Source: Candidatus Contendibacter sp. (GTDB taxonomy: Bacteria > Pseudomonadota > Gammaproteobacteria > Competibacterales > Competibacteraceae). Taken from it: a stretch of DNA of 64,000 bases. The stretch covers positions 62,001 through 126,000 of the forward strand of contig JARSSO010000063.1 in the NCBI GenBank assembly GCA_029624765.1. The letters are read 5' to 3'. Under the pieces are notes generated by a model that was not told the origin of the DNA, did no database searches, and worked only from the letters and a program-made list of their open reading frames with translations. The position numbers and the translations under genes are program-made. Shown in pieces: positions 26,736 through 34,783 of the stretch; position 1 is the first letter of the stretch; each line of letters begins with the position of its first letter.

Positions 26736-27869
26736 ATGCCATCTCTTCCCTATCTGCCCTTCGCCCGCCCAACGCTGGATGAAGAGACGATCAACGGCGT
26801 GGCGGAGGTGCTGCGTTCCGGCTGGATCACCACCGGACCGCAGGTCAAAAAATTCGAAGCGGCGCTGTCCGCTTACCTCGATGGCCGGCCAGTGCGGACG
26901 TTGAATTCGGCCACCGCCGCGCTGGAAGTCGCCCTGCAACTATGCGGCATCGGTCCCGGCGATGAAGTGATCACGCCGTCGCAAACCTTTTTCGCCGCGC
27001 CGAACATGATCGCCAAGGTGGGAGCGACGCCGATCTTCGTGGATGTGGATCTGGTCAGCCGCAACCTCGATTTCGACGCGGTGAAACGAGCCATCACCCC
27101 ACGGACGAAGGCCATCATGCCGACCCATTTCGCGGGATTGCCCGTGGATATGGAACGGCTGTACGCGATTGCCAAGCGGCACGGGTTACGGGTCATCGAG
27201 GACGCGGCGCTGGCCATCGGCTCCAGTTGGCGCGGACGGCGCATCGGCGGCTTCGGTGACTTGACCGTGTTCAGTTTCCATCCCAACAAGAACATGACCT
27301 CCATCGAGGGCGGGGCGCTGGTCCTGAACGACGAAGCGGAAGCGCGCGAGGTCGAGACGCTGCGCTTTCACGGCATCACCCGCCTGCCTGACGGCACGCG
27401 CGACGTGGCTTTCCCCGGCGGCAAGTTCAACCTGCCCGACGTCAACGCCCGGATCGGTCTCGGGCAACTGGCGCGGCTGGAGGAATTCAACGCCCGCCGC
27501 CGTGAGCTTGTGGCGGACTACTTTCGACTGTTTCCCGCCGAGCCGCCCTGCCTGCTGCCGCATCCGGGTTATCCGGGCGATGAGATCGGCCACAGTTGGA
27601 ATCTATTCGCGCCGCTGCTGCCGCTGGAGCGGATGGCGATCAATCGCCAGCAATTTCGCGCCGCCTTGGAAGCGCGCGGCATCGGCACGGGCATCTCCTA
27701 CGAAGCGGCGCATCTCACCACGCTGTTCCGCCGCCATGGTCACCATGAGGGCGAATTGCCAAACACCGAACGGATCGCCCGCGAAACGGTGACGCTGCCG
27801 CTGTTTCCAGCCATGACCCGCGCCGACGTGGAACGGGTGTGCGCGGCGGTCAGCGAGGTGTTGCGATGA
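26736..27869 (+). CDS. arnB: UDP-4-amino-4-deoxy-L-arabinose aminotransferase (ArnB-like)
   Basis: DegT/DnrJ/EryC1 PLP aminotransferase of 377 residues that makes UDP-L-Ara4N from the 4-keto sugar and glutamate. Visible pieces are GWITTGPQVKKFE near the N-terminus, FVDVD, EDAALAIGSSWRG, the PLP lysine in SFHPNKNMTSIEGG, and the C-terminal NARIGLGQL. ATG at 26736 is favoured because the homology starts there. It stands just before the arnC-like gene, with a four-base overlap. A related family makes other 4-amino sugars, but the arn neighbours decide the call. Confidence 0.85.
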   Translation: MPSLPYLPFARPTLDEETINGVAEVLRSGWITTGPQVKKFEAALSAYLDGRPVRTLNSATAALEVALQLCGIGPGDEVITPSQTFFAAPNMIAKVGATPIFVDVDLVSRNLDFDAVKRAITPRTKAIMPTHFAGLPVDMERLYAIAKRHGLRVIEDAALAIGSSWRGRRIGGFGDLTVFSFHPNKNMTSIEGGALVLNDEAEAREVETLRFHGITRLPDGTRDVAFPGGKFNLPDVNARIGLGQLARLEEFNARRRELVADYFRLFPAEPPCLLPHPGYPGDEIGHSWNLFAPLLPLERMAINRQQFRAALEARGIGTGISYEAAHLTTLFRRHGHHEGELPNTERIARETVTLPLFPAMTRADVERVCAAVSEVLR

Positions 27870-28813
27870 ACGGTCCCCAGCTCTCGGTCATCATTCCCGT
27901 CTACAACGAACAAGAGACGCTGCCGGCGCTGTTCGCGCGGCTCTATCCGGCACTGGACGCCCTGAACGTGGCCTACGAAGTGCTGTTCGTCAACGACGGC
28001 AGCCGCGACCGCTCGGCGGCGCTGCTAAAAGACCAGTTCCTGGCCCGGCCCGACGTGACGCGGGTCATCCTGTTCAACGCCAACCACGGCCAGCACCTGG
28101 CAATCATGGCCGGCTTCGAATACTGCCGGGGCGAGCGGATCGTCACGCTGGACGCTGACTTGCAGAATCCACCGGAGGAAATCGGCAAGCTGCTGGCGGC
28201 GATGGACCAGGGCCATGACTATGTGGGCAGCATCCGAAAAACCCGCGAGGACCACTGGTGGCGGCATGTCGCTTCCCGGCTGATGAATCGGCTACGGGAG
28301 AGGATCACCCACATCAGGATGACCGATCAGGGCTGTATGTTGCGCGCCTACAGCCGATCCATCGTCAAGGCGATCGTGGCGACGCGCGAGGTGAGCACCT
28401 ATATCCCGGCGTTGGCCTATACCTTCGCCGCCAACCCCACCGAAGTCACCGTTGCCCACGCCGAACGCACCGCTGGCGAATCCAAATATCCTCTCTACAA
28501 GCTGATCCGGCTAAACTTTGATTTGGTGACCGGCTTCTCGCTGGCGCCCTTGCAGATGTTCTCGCTGGTCGGAATCGCCCTGTCGCTGGCCTCGGCGGCG
28601 TTCGTGGCGTACCTGGCGATTCGCCGGCTGGTCGTGGGTCCGGAAGCGGAGGGGCTGTTCACCCTGTTCGGCATCAACTTCCTGCTGATGGGCATCCTGC
28701 TGTTCGGTATCGGCCTGCTGGGCGAGTACGTCGGGCGCATCTACCAACAAGTGCGCGAGCGCCCACGTTTCACCATCCAGGCGATTTTGGAACAGCGCGC
28801 CCAAGGAGACTGA
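27866..28813 (+). CDS. arnC: Undecaprenyl-phosphate 4-deoxy-4-formamido-L-arabinose transferase (ArnC-like)
   Basis: A 315-residue GT2 enzyme with cytoplasmic catalytic domain, SVIIPVYNEQETLP at the N-terminus, the DxD-like VTLDADLQNPPEEI near residue 95, and two C-terminal membrane helices from about 230. It transfers Ara4FN from UDP to undecaprenyl phosphate at the inner membrane. The start overlaps the arnB stop (ATGA). Its length is close to E. coli ArnC (322). DPMS-like synthases share the fold, but context supports ArnC. Confidence 0.87.
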   Translation: MNGPQLSVIIPVYNEQETLPALFARLYPALDALNVAYEVLFVNDGSRDRSAALLKDQFLARPDVTRVILFNANHGQHLAIMAGFEYCRGERIVTLDADLQNPPEEIGKLLAAMDQGHDYVGSIRKTREDHWWRHVASRLMNRLRERITHIRMTDQGCMLRAYSRSIVKAIVATREVSTYIPALAYTFAANPTEVTVAHAERTAGESKYPLYKLIRLNFDLVTGFSLAPLQMFSLVGIALSLASAAFVAYLAIRRLVVGPEAEGLFTLFGINFLLMGILLFGIGLLGEYVGRIYQQVRERPRFTIQAILEQRAQGD

Positions 28814-28816
28814 TCC

Positions 28817-29743
28817 ATGACCCGCGCCGTCGTGTTCGCCTATCACAATGTCGGGGTGCGTTGCCTCAAGGTCTTGCTGGCCCATGGCGTCGAGGTGGCG
28901 CTGGTCGTGACGCACACCGACGATCCCCGCGAGCGGATCTGGTTCGACAGCGTCGCCGCCACCGCCGCCGATCATGGCATTCCGACGATCGCCCCAGAAA
29001 ATCCGAACGCCCCGACGGAGTTGCAACGACTTCGCGACATGGCTCCCGATTTTCTGTTCTCGTTCTACTATCGGCGCATGTTGATGCCGGAACTGCTGGC
29101 GATCGCCCCGCGCGGCGCCTTGAACATGCACGGGTCGCTGCTGCCGAAATATCGCGGCCGGGTTCCGATCAACTGGGCCATCATCCACGGCGAGACCGAA
29201 ACCGGCGCCACGCTGCACTACATGGTGGCGAAACCGGATGCCGGCGATATCGTCGATCAGACCGCCGTGCCGATCCTGCTCGACGACACCGCGCGGGACG
29301 TGCTCGACAAGGTGACCGTCGCCGCCGAACTGACGCTGTACCGGGCCTTGCCGGCCCTGATCGCCGGGACCGCGCCGCGCATCGCGCAGAATCTGCGCCA
29401 GGGCAGTTATTTCTCCAGCCGCAAGCCCGAGGACGGGCGCATTGACTGGACCGGATCGGCGATGGGCGTTCATAACCTGGTGCGGGCGGTGGCCCCGCCC
29501 TATCCGGGCGCGTTCACCACGGTAGCCGGCGAGCCGGCGCGGATCCTGCGAACGCGGGTCATCGCAGCCAACGCGATCCGGATCCCCGATCCCTTCCTTG
29601 CGGAAACCGACGGCCGATTGATCGCCCGGTGCGCCGGCGGTGGCGCGTTGCAAGTTCTCACGCTGGAGCTCGGCGGCGAAATCGTCGATTCGGCGCAACT
29701 GGCGACGCGACTTGGTCCCGGGCCGTGGCGTCTGGGCGCCTGA
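28817..29743 (+). CDS. UDP-L-Ara4N formyltransferase, stand-alone ArnA N-terminal domain
   Basis: A 308-residue N10-formyltetrahydrofolate-dependent formyltransferase equal to the first half of E. coli ArnA. The catalytic Asn and His are in ALNMHGSLLPKYRGR, and the Asp in KPDAGDIVDQ. The C-terminal OB-like domain follows to residue 300. In E. coli this domain is fused to the decarboxylase; here the two are separate genes with a 185-base gap carrying a repeat element. It starts three bases after arnC. Confidence 0.87.
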   Translation: MTRAVVFAYHNVGVRCLKVLLAHGVEVALVVTHTDDPRERIWFDSVAATAADHGIPTIAPENPNAPTELQRLRDMAPDFLFSFYYRRMLMPELLAIAPRGALNMHGSLLPKYRGRVPINWAIIHGETETGATLHYMVAKPDAGDIVDQTAVPILLDDTARDVLDKVTVAAELTLYRALPALIAGTAPRIAQNLRQGSYFSSRKPEDGRIDWTGSAMGVHNLVRAVAPPYPGAFTTVAGEPARILRTRVIAANAIRIPDPFLAETDGRLIARCAGGGALQVLTLELGGEIVDSAQLATRLGPGPWRLGA

Positions 29744-29790
29744 GAGGCGTTTTTTTACAGCCTCTGGCGAGCTAACCGGTTGAACAAACA

Positions 29791-29830
29791 ACCCTCACCC
29801 CTGCCCCTCTCCCGCTTGCGGGCGAGGGGT
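29791..29830. repeat. REP-like palindromic repeat, intergenic copy
   Basis: The sequence ACCCTCACCCCTGCCCCTCT continues into a stem-loop. CCCCTC (29804-29809) and CCCGC pair with GCGGG and GAGGGG (ending 29829) around TT. It lies in the gap between the two arnA halves and might reduce readthrough or stabilise the upstream mRNA. A related copy lies inside recD at 36540-36580. Elements with the ACCCTCACCCC...CCCTCTCCC core are widespread as dispersed repeats in proteobacterial genomes. Confidence 0.7.
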
Positions 29831-29928
29831 TCCTATACAGCTTCTGAAAATCGGGGCTTCGCTCATTCCAATTCCAATTCCACCCCGCCTTCGCTTGCTG
29901 CTTTCAGACCCTTGGAATCCTTCCCCTA

Positions 29929-30972
29929 ATGAAAAGAATCCTCATCCTCGGCGTCAACGGCTTCATCGGCCACCATCTGTCCCAACGCATCCTGGCCGAC
30001 ACCGACTGGGAAATTCACGGCATGGACATGCAGGACGACCGCGTCCGTGACCTGATCGGCCATTCGCGCTTTCACTTTTTCGAGGGCGACATCACCATCA
30101 ACCGGGAATGGATCGAATACCACGTGAAGAAATGCGACGTGGCGCTGCCGCTGGTCGCCATCGCCACGCCCGCCACCTATGTCCGCGAACCGCTGCGGGT
30201 GTTCGAACTTGACTTCGAGGCCAACCTGCCCATCGTGCGATCCTGCGTGAAGTACCGGAAGCGATTGGTGTTTCCCTCAACCTCCGAGGTCTACGGCATG
30301 TGCGCCGACCCGGAGTTCGACCCCGCAAAATCGCCGCTGATCTACGGCCCGATCAACAAGCCGCGTTGGATCTACGCCTGCGCCAAGCAGATGATGGACC
30401 GGGTGATCTGGGCCTATGGGATGGAACAGGGACTGGATTTCACCCTGTTCCGGCCGTTCAACTGGATCGGCGCCGGCCTCGATTCGATCAACACGCCGAA
30501 GGAAGGCAGTTCCCGGGTCATCACCCAGTTTCTGGGCCAAATCGCGCGCGGCGAATCGATCAAACTGGTGGACGGCGGCGCCCAGCGGCGGTCGTTCACC
30601 TATATCGACGACGGCATCGATGCGCTGCTCAAGATCATCGCCAACGAACGCGGCGTGACCAGCGGCCAGATTTACAACATCGGCAATCCACGCAACAACC
30701 TGTCGGTGCGCGAACTGGCGACCCGGATGTTGGAACTGGCGGCGGAATATCCGGAATACCGGGACAACGCGGCCAAGGTTCGACTGGTCGAAACCACCTC
30801 GGCGGACTACTACGGCCAGGGCTATCAGGACGTGCAACAGCGGGTGCCGAAGATCGAAAACACTTGCGCCGATCTTGACTGGGAGCCGAAGGTGACGATG
30901 GACGATGCCTTGCGGCGAATCTTCGAGGCCTATCGCGCCCATGTCGCTGACGCCGGCACGCTGGTCGACTGA
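29929..30972 (+). CDS. UDP-glucuronate decarboxylase, stand-alone ArnA C-terminal domain
   Basis: A 347-residue short-chain dehydrogenase/epimerase that oxidatively decarboxylates UDP-glucuronate to the UDP-4-keto-pentose used by ArnB. NAD binding is shown by LILGVNGFIGHHL. The active-site stretch FPSTSEVYGMC and the YACAKQ Tyr-x-x-x-Lys pair match the ArnA dehydrogenase domain, as does RPFNWIGAGLDS. Being free of the formyltransferase domain, it may not form the ArnA hexamer seen in E. coli. It is five bases upstream of the arnD-like gene. Confidence 0.88.
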   Translation: MKRILILGVNGFIGHHLSQRILADTDWEIHGMDMQDDRVRDLIGHSRFHFFEGDITINREWIEYHVKKCDVALPLVAIATPATYVREPLRVFELDFEANLPIVRSCVKYRKRLVFPSTSEVYGMCADPEFDPAKSPLIYGPINKPRWIYACAKQMMDRVIWAYGMEQGLDFTLFRPFNWIGAGLDSINTPKEGSSRVITQFLGQIARGESIKLVDGGAQRRSFTYIDDGIDALLKIIANERGVTSGQIYNIGNPRNNLSVRELATRMLELAAEYPEYRDNAAKVRLVETTSADYYGQGYQDVQQRVPKIENTCADLDWEPKVTMDDALRRIFEAYRAHVADAGTLVD

Positions 30973-30977
30973 GCCGG

Positions 30978-31928
30978 ATGGTCGCGCCTCCGTTCGTTCT
31001 GAAAGTTGATGTCGACACCCTGCGTGGAACGCTGGAGGGCGTGCCGCGACTGGTGGAGCTGTTCCAGCGCCACCGCACGGACGCAACCTTCCTGTTCAGC
31101 CTCGGTCCCGACCACACCGGTTGGGCCATCCGGCGAGTGTTCCGGCGCGGCTTTCTCGGCAAGGTCAAACGCACCTCGGTCATCGAACACTACGGGCTCA
31201 AGACGTTGCTTTACGGAACCCTGCTACCCGGACCGGACATCGGCCGGCGCGCGGGCGATGCGATGCGACACGTCCACGCCGCCGGCTTTGAGACCGGTAT
31301 CCATTGCTGGGATCATGTGTATTGGCAGGATCATGTCGCTGGGGCCAACCGCGAATGGACCGTCCGCGAGATGAGAAAGGCGGTGGAACATTACGCCGAG
31401 ATTTTCGGCGCGGCGGCGACCGTGCATGGCGCGGCCGGCTGGCAGATGAACAGCCACGCGCTGCGGCTCACTGCGGAACTGGGCTTTGCCTATTGCTCCG
31501 ATTCGCGCGGAACCCATCCTTTTCTGCCGGTGGTGGACGGCGAGACGATCCGCTGCCCGCAGTTTCCGACCACGCTGCCAACCCTGGATGAGTTGATCGG
31601 CCTGGACGGCATCACGCCGGACAACGTCGCCGCTCGCCTGCTGGCGATGACGGCAACGATGCCGGTTACCGGCCATGTGTTCACCCTGCACGCCGAGTTG
31701 GAAGGCATGAAATTCCTGCCCGTGTTCGACCGATTGCTCACCGGCTGGCGCGGCCAGGGCTATCGCCTCGGCGCCCTGCGGACGCTGGCCAATGAAATGA
31801 TGCTGGACGCCTTGCCACGGCATGAGGTCAAGCACGGGACCGTGCCCGGCCGCGCGGGCACGCTGCTGGTCCAGGGATCGGCGGTTGATCGGGCAAGAGG
31901 CGGAATCACTTCGCCGTCAGCCCCGTAA
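30978..31928 (+). CDS. arnD: 4-deoxy-4-formamido-L-arabinose-phosphoundecaprenol deformylase (ArnD-like)
   Basis: A 316-residue NodB/polysaccharide-deacetylase-fold enzyme that removes the formyl group after transfer to the lipid carrier. The metal Asp lies in VLKVDVDTLRGT at the N-terminus and the metal histidines in FETGIHCWDHVYW; AGWQMNSHALRL and TLHAELEG are further conserved blocks. It completes the arn biosynthetic set here. Its last 23 bases overlap the convergent pstS-like gene, so no terminator lies between them. Confidence 0.87.
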   Translation: MVAPPFVLKVDVDTLRGTLEGVPRLVELFQRHRTDATFLFSLGPDHTGWAIRRVFRRGFLGKVKRTSVIEHYGLKTLLYGTLLPGPDIGRRAGDAMRHVHAAGFETGIHCWDHVYWQDHVAGANREWTVREMRKAVEHYAEIFGAAATVHGAAGWQMNSHALRLTAELGFAYCSDSRGTHPFLPVVDGETIRCPQFPTTLPTLDELIGLDGITPDNVAARLLAMTATMPVTGHVFTLHAELEGMKFLPVFDRLLTGWRGQGYRLGALRTLANEMMLDALPRHEVKHGTVPGRAGTLLVQGSAVDRARGGITSPSAP

Positions 31929-32949
31929 CGCGGGCCCGGGCTTCGTTGCGACCGTTCAGCGGCAACGTCACCACGCCCATCGAACCCAGATAGCCCCGGT
32001 TCGTGCCGATGGCCTCCTCGGACGTAAACTCGGTCAGATACTCCTTAAGGCCCGCGACGACACCTAGATTGGCTTTCTTGACATAAAGCAATAACGGCTC
32101 CACGACGGGATACACGCCATGGGAGATGCTCAGGGTCGACGGTTCATAGCTGTCGAGAGGAATGGCGGACAAGCCGGAACCCGGCTTGAAGTGGGTTTGG
32201 GACATGACGCCCAGAGTGGCGGGGTTCGCTTGCACCTCCTTGACGGCCGCGCCAAATTCCTTGAACTCCACATAAGCGCCATCCTCGCGGGGGCGTTGGC
32301 AAGCCGCCTCGAGCGCCTTGGGATTGTCCGCCATCAGGATTTGCATTGTGTCGACCTGCTTGCAACCGGCCAGCATGATTTGCTTCAGCACGATATCGTG
32401 AATACCATGCATCTCGGCGGGTATCCACATTACAATCTTGGTATTGGGCAAGGTGGGATTAATATCACTCCAGGTTTTGTAAGGATTGGGTACTATCTTG
32501 GCACCATCCTTTGGGTCGGGAACCTCCTTGGCCATCGCCAGAAACAACTCCTTGCGAGTCAAGTTGGCGAATTTCGCTCCCGCGTTCGATTGCGCGATGA
32601 CGGTGGCTACTAAACCAAACTGAATTTCGACGATATCCTTGACGCCGTTTTGCTCGCACACTTCCCTTTCCTCCGGCTTCATGGGCCTTACCGCGACGGC
32701 GATATCCACTGTTCCGACGCCGGTCCCCGCACAAAACAATTTGAAACCGGCCGCCGAACCGATGGCTTGAATTTGTGGAGGTTTTAGTTTGGTGGCTTGG
32801 CTAAATCGCTCGCCCACCGCTGTCGCGAACGGATAAATCGTGGTGGCGCCCGCCATGCTAATATAGTCGCGGATGGGTTCGGCGGCGGTAACGCCAGTCG
32901 TGGCAACCACCGACAGGATAAAAGCAAAACTCAAATTACGCGCAAGCAT
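31906..32949 (-). CDS. PstS/SphX-like phosphate ABC transporter substrate-binding protein
   Basis: A 347-residue periplasmic binding protein. The signal peptide ends near TTGVTAAEP. The phosphate-binding pattern AGATTIYPFA and IGSAAGFKLFCAGTG are typical of the PstS/SphX family, as is IDIAV-type text (here VDIAVAVRPM). The ATG at 32949 sits behind a strong GGAGGGG and directly starts the signal peptide; an upstream frame of 25 codons is unlikely to be translated. No pstCAB, phoU or phoB lies beside it and no clear Pho box was seen. It may serve a transporter encoded elsewhere. Confidence 0.82.
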   Translation of the reverse strand: MLARNLSFAFILSVVATTGVTAAEPIRDYISMAGATTIYPFATAVGERFSQATKLKPPQIQAIGSAAGFKLFCAGTGVGTVDIAVAVRPMKPEEREVCEQNGVKDIVEIQFGLVATVIAQSNAGAKFANLTRKELFLAMAKEVPDPKDGAKIVPNPYKTWSDINPTLPNTKIVMWIPAEMHGIHDIVLKQIMLAGCKQVDTMQILMADNPKALEAACQRPREDGAYVEFKEFGAAVKEVQANPATLGVMSQTHFKPGSGLSAIPLDSYEPSTLSISHGVYPVVEPLLLYVKKANLGVVAGLKEYLTEFTSEEAIGTNRGYLGSMGVVTLPLNGRNEARARVTGLTAK

Positions 32950-33302
32950 TGATTTCCCCTCCTCCTGGTTATGGCGTTTTTGGAACGGGCCAAGTTGAGG
33001 CGGCCCATCAACATAAGCTAACATAACTCAATATAAATAACATATTTTATGCAAATAACAGACCAAATTTCTTGGAAAACCGAGCTTCCGCGCGATCAGG
33101 GGCCTTTACGATAATATGCAATTTAATCAACGATTTATATGGAATAATAAAACCAGCCAAAGGCATGATGAAAGGAAGCAACCCAATTCGGCGTGAAATT
33201 TTGAAACAAGTTTGTCGCCGTACGTTTCATTTTGAAACGCCGGCCAGCTCTGAAAAACCGAGACCCATCCCACGAGAGTAGTTCCAAAAGGTCGGAAAAC
33301 CA
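32950..33302. other. AT-rich divergent intergenic region, no gene recognised
   Basis: This 353-base gap separates divergent pstS-like and membrane-protein genes and must hold both promoters. The stretch 33015-33060 is very AT-rich. Short open frames on both strands (33072-33281, 33127-33348) lack a ribosome-binding site and any recognisable protein pattern. I see no Pho box, riboswitch or RNA gene. Confidence 0.5.
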
Positions 33303-34742
33303 ATGCGGATGAATCATTCCAAGCAGATTTTCTTGAAAAAGACACCAATTGGCATATTAGCTTTCATAGTGACCGCGATCATCGCCCTTTTCGTCGCATT
33401 GTCGTTTTTCGACTACCCTTCCGCCGACGATTTTTGCTACGCCGTCAAGACCAGGCAATTCGGGTTCATCGGAACCCAAGAATTCTGGTATAAAAACTGG
33501 TCGGGCCGATACACCCTGAACTTCGCTTATACCCTGTTTACGCTGTCGGGGGATATCTTTAAAATCTATTATTTTCCACCCATCGTTCTTCTGATATCGA
33601 CCTGGTTGGGATTTTGCTTTCTGGCCGCAAAAATCGCTCAAGGCCACCTCTCGGCATTTTTTATTCTGCTTATCGGAGGAACATGCACCGTATTATTTAT
33701 TTCCGGCACCCCGAACATTGCCCAAACCTTCTACTGGCCCGGCGGCAGCTTTACTTATCAGATACCGAATACTCTCCTGATTTTCCTTCTGGGGCTGCTG
33801 ATCTGGCGTGAAACCACCGCGATCGGCAACAATACGCAAACAGTGATTTTTTTCCTTTCCAGCCTGCTTGTGATCGCCATCATCGGCGCGAACGAAATAT
33901 CCCTCTTATTGACGGGCGCGATTCTCTTCTGCGGCACCATCCATGCGCTGCTGACACGGCGGGATTCCCGCGCCTTCTGGGCGGGACTGTTGCTGATCGC
34001 CATCGGAGCCGCGCTCGTCAGCGTGCTGGCGCCAGGCAATTACCAGCGCTATTCCACACTCGACCAGGTCACGCAACTACGGCTGACGCCTGGGGTAGCC
34101 TTGCTCCTTTATCCACCCTGGGTCGCGCTGCGCATGCTGTACTGGCTTTCCAACCTGGGATTGTGGGCATCGGCGCTCATCGTTCTGGTCATCACATTTC
34201 CCGCCGCCAAAACCTGGCTCTACTCCGATGGAAGCTTCAACCGTTCGTTTCTGCTCTTTCCAGTTCTATGGATATTCATGATCTTCGTACTCAATGGGAT
34301 CGGTTTCCTGATCAACCGGTACCCCTTGCCGGACCGAGCGGAAAGCGTGGTTTGGTTGCTCTTTCTGCTTGGCTGGTATCCCTCCTTCATCATCCTGGCG
34401 CATTTCACGGTGGGCCGAACAATCCCCCTCGACGACCGTCGCCTCATTCAGCCGGCCATCGTATTGCTCGCGATCAGCCTGCTGGGATCACCCAACATTT
34501 TCGAGGCTTACAAGGACACCTACCGAAGCTCCCGCTACGCCCGGGAGCTGCGTGACCGGTTTGACGCGATCCGAGCCGCCAAGAACCGGGGAGAGACGGA
34601 GATCGTCGTCGGCGGTATCTCAAGGCCGCCGCTGACCCTGTTCACCGCCTATCTTGAAACCGACCCCGAAAACTTCAAAAACCAGTGCATGAGCGAATAT
34701 TTCGAGGTCAGGTCCATCCGGCTCGGTTCCCCCGCCCGATAA
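33303..34742 (+). CDS. Polytopic membrane protein of GT-C-like type (possible DUF6056)
   Basis: A 479-residue protein with about 10-11 membrane helices. After the first helix comes the extracytoplasmic acidic motif DYPSADDFCYAV and then YKNWSGRYTLNF, a layout seen in GT-C glycosyltransferases and in DUF6056-type proteins. The C-terminal 70 residues form a soluble periplasmic tail. No partner gene adjoins it on the same strand. GC content is lower than that of recD next door. Function is unknown; lipid-linked sugar transfer is one possibility, in keeping with the nearby arn genes. Confidence 0.6.
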   Translation: MRMNHSKQIFLKKTPIGILAFIVTAIIALFVALSFFDYPSADDFCYAVKTRQFGFIGTQEFWYKNWSGRYTLNFAYTLFTLSGDIFKIYYFPPIVLLISTWLGFCFLAAKIAQGHLSAFFILLIGGTCTVLFISGTPNIAQTFYWPGGSFTYQIPNTLLIFLLGLLIWRETTAIGNNTQTVIFFLSSLLVIAIIGANEISLLLTGAILFCGTIHALLTRRDSRAFWAGLLLIAIGAALVSVLAPGNYQRYSTLDQVTQLRLTPGVALLLYPPWVALRMLYWLSNLGLWASALIVLVITFPAAKTWLYSDGSFNRSFLLFPVLWIFMIFVLNGIGFLINRYPLPDRAESVVWLLFLLGWYPSFIILAHFTVGRTIPLDDRRLIQPAIVLLAISLLGSPNIFEAYKDTYRSSRYARELRDRFDAIRAAKNRGETEIVVGGISRPPLTLFTAYLETDPENFKNQCMSEYFEVRSIRLGSPAR

Positions 34743-34783
34743 CCTCGCCGCCGATCCAAGCCTGGTTCGCCCGCAACCTTCCA

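Noticed and set aside
28511..29791. A 426-codon minus-strand frame opposite the arn genes
   Set aside because: It is antisense to the ArnC and formyltransferase genes and carries no motif.
33072..33348. Short overlapping frames in the pstS upstream gap
   Set aside because: They have no ribosome-binding site and no protein-like pattern, and occupy the expected promoter region.
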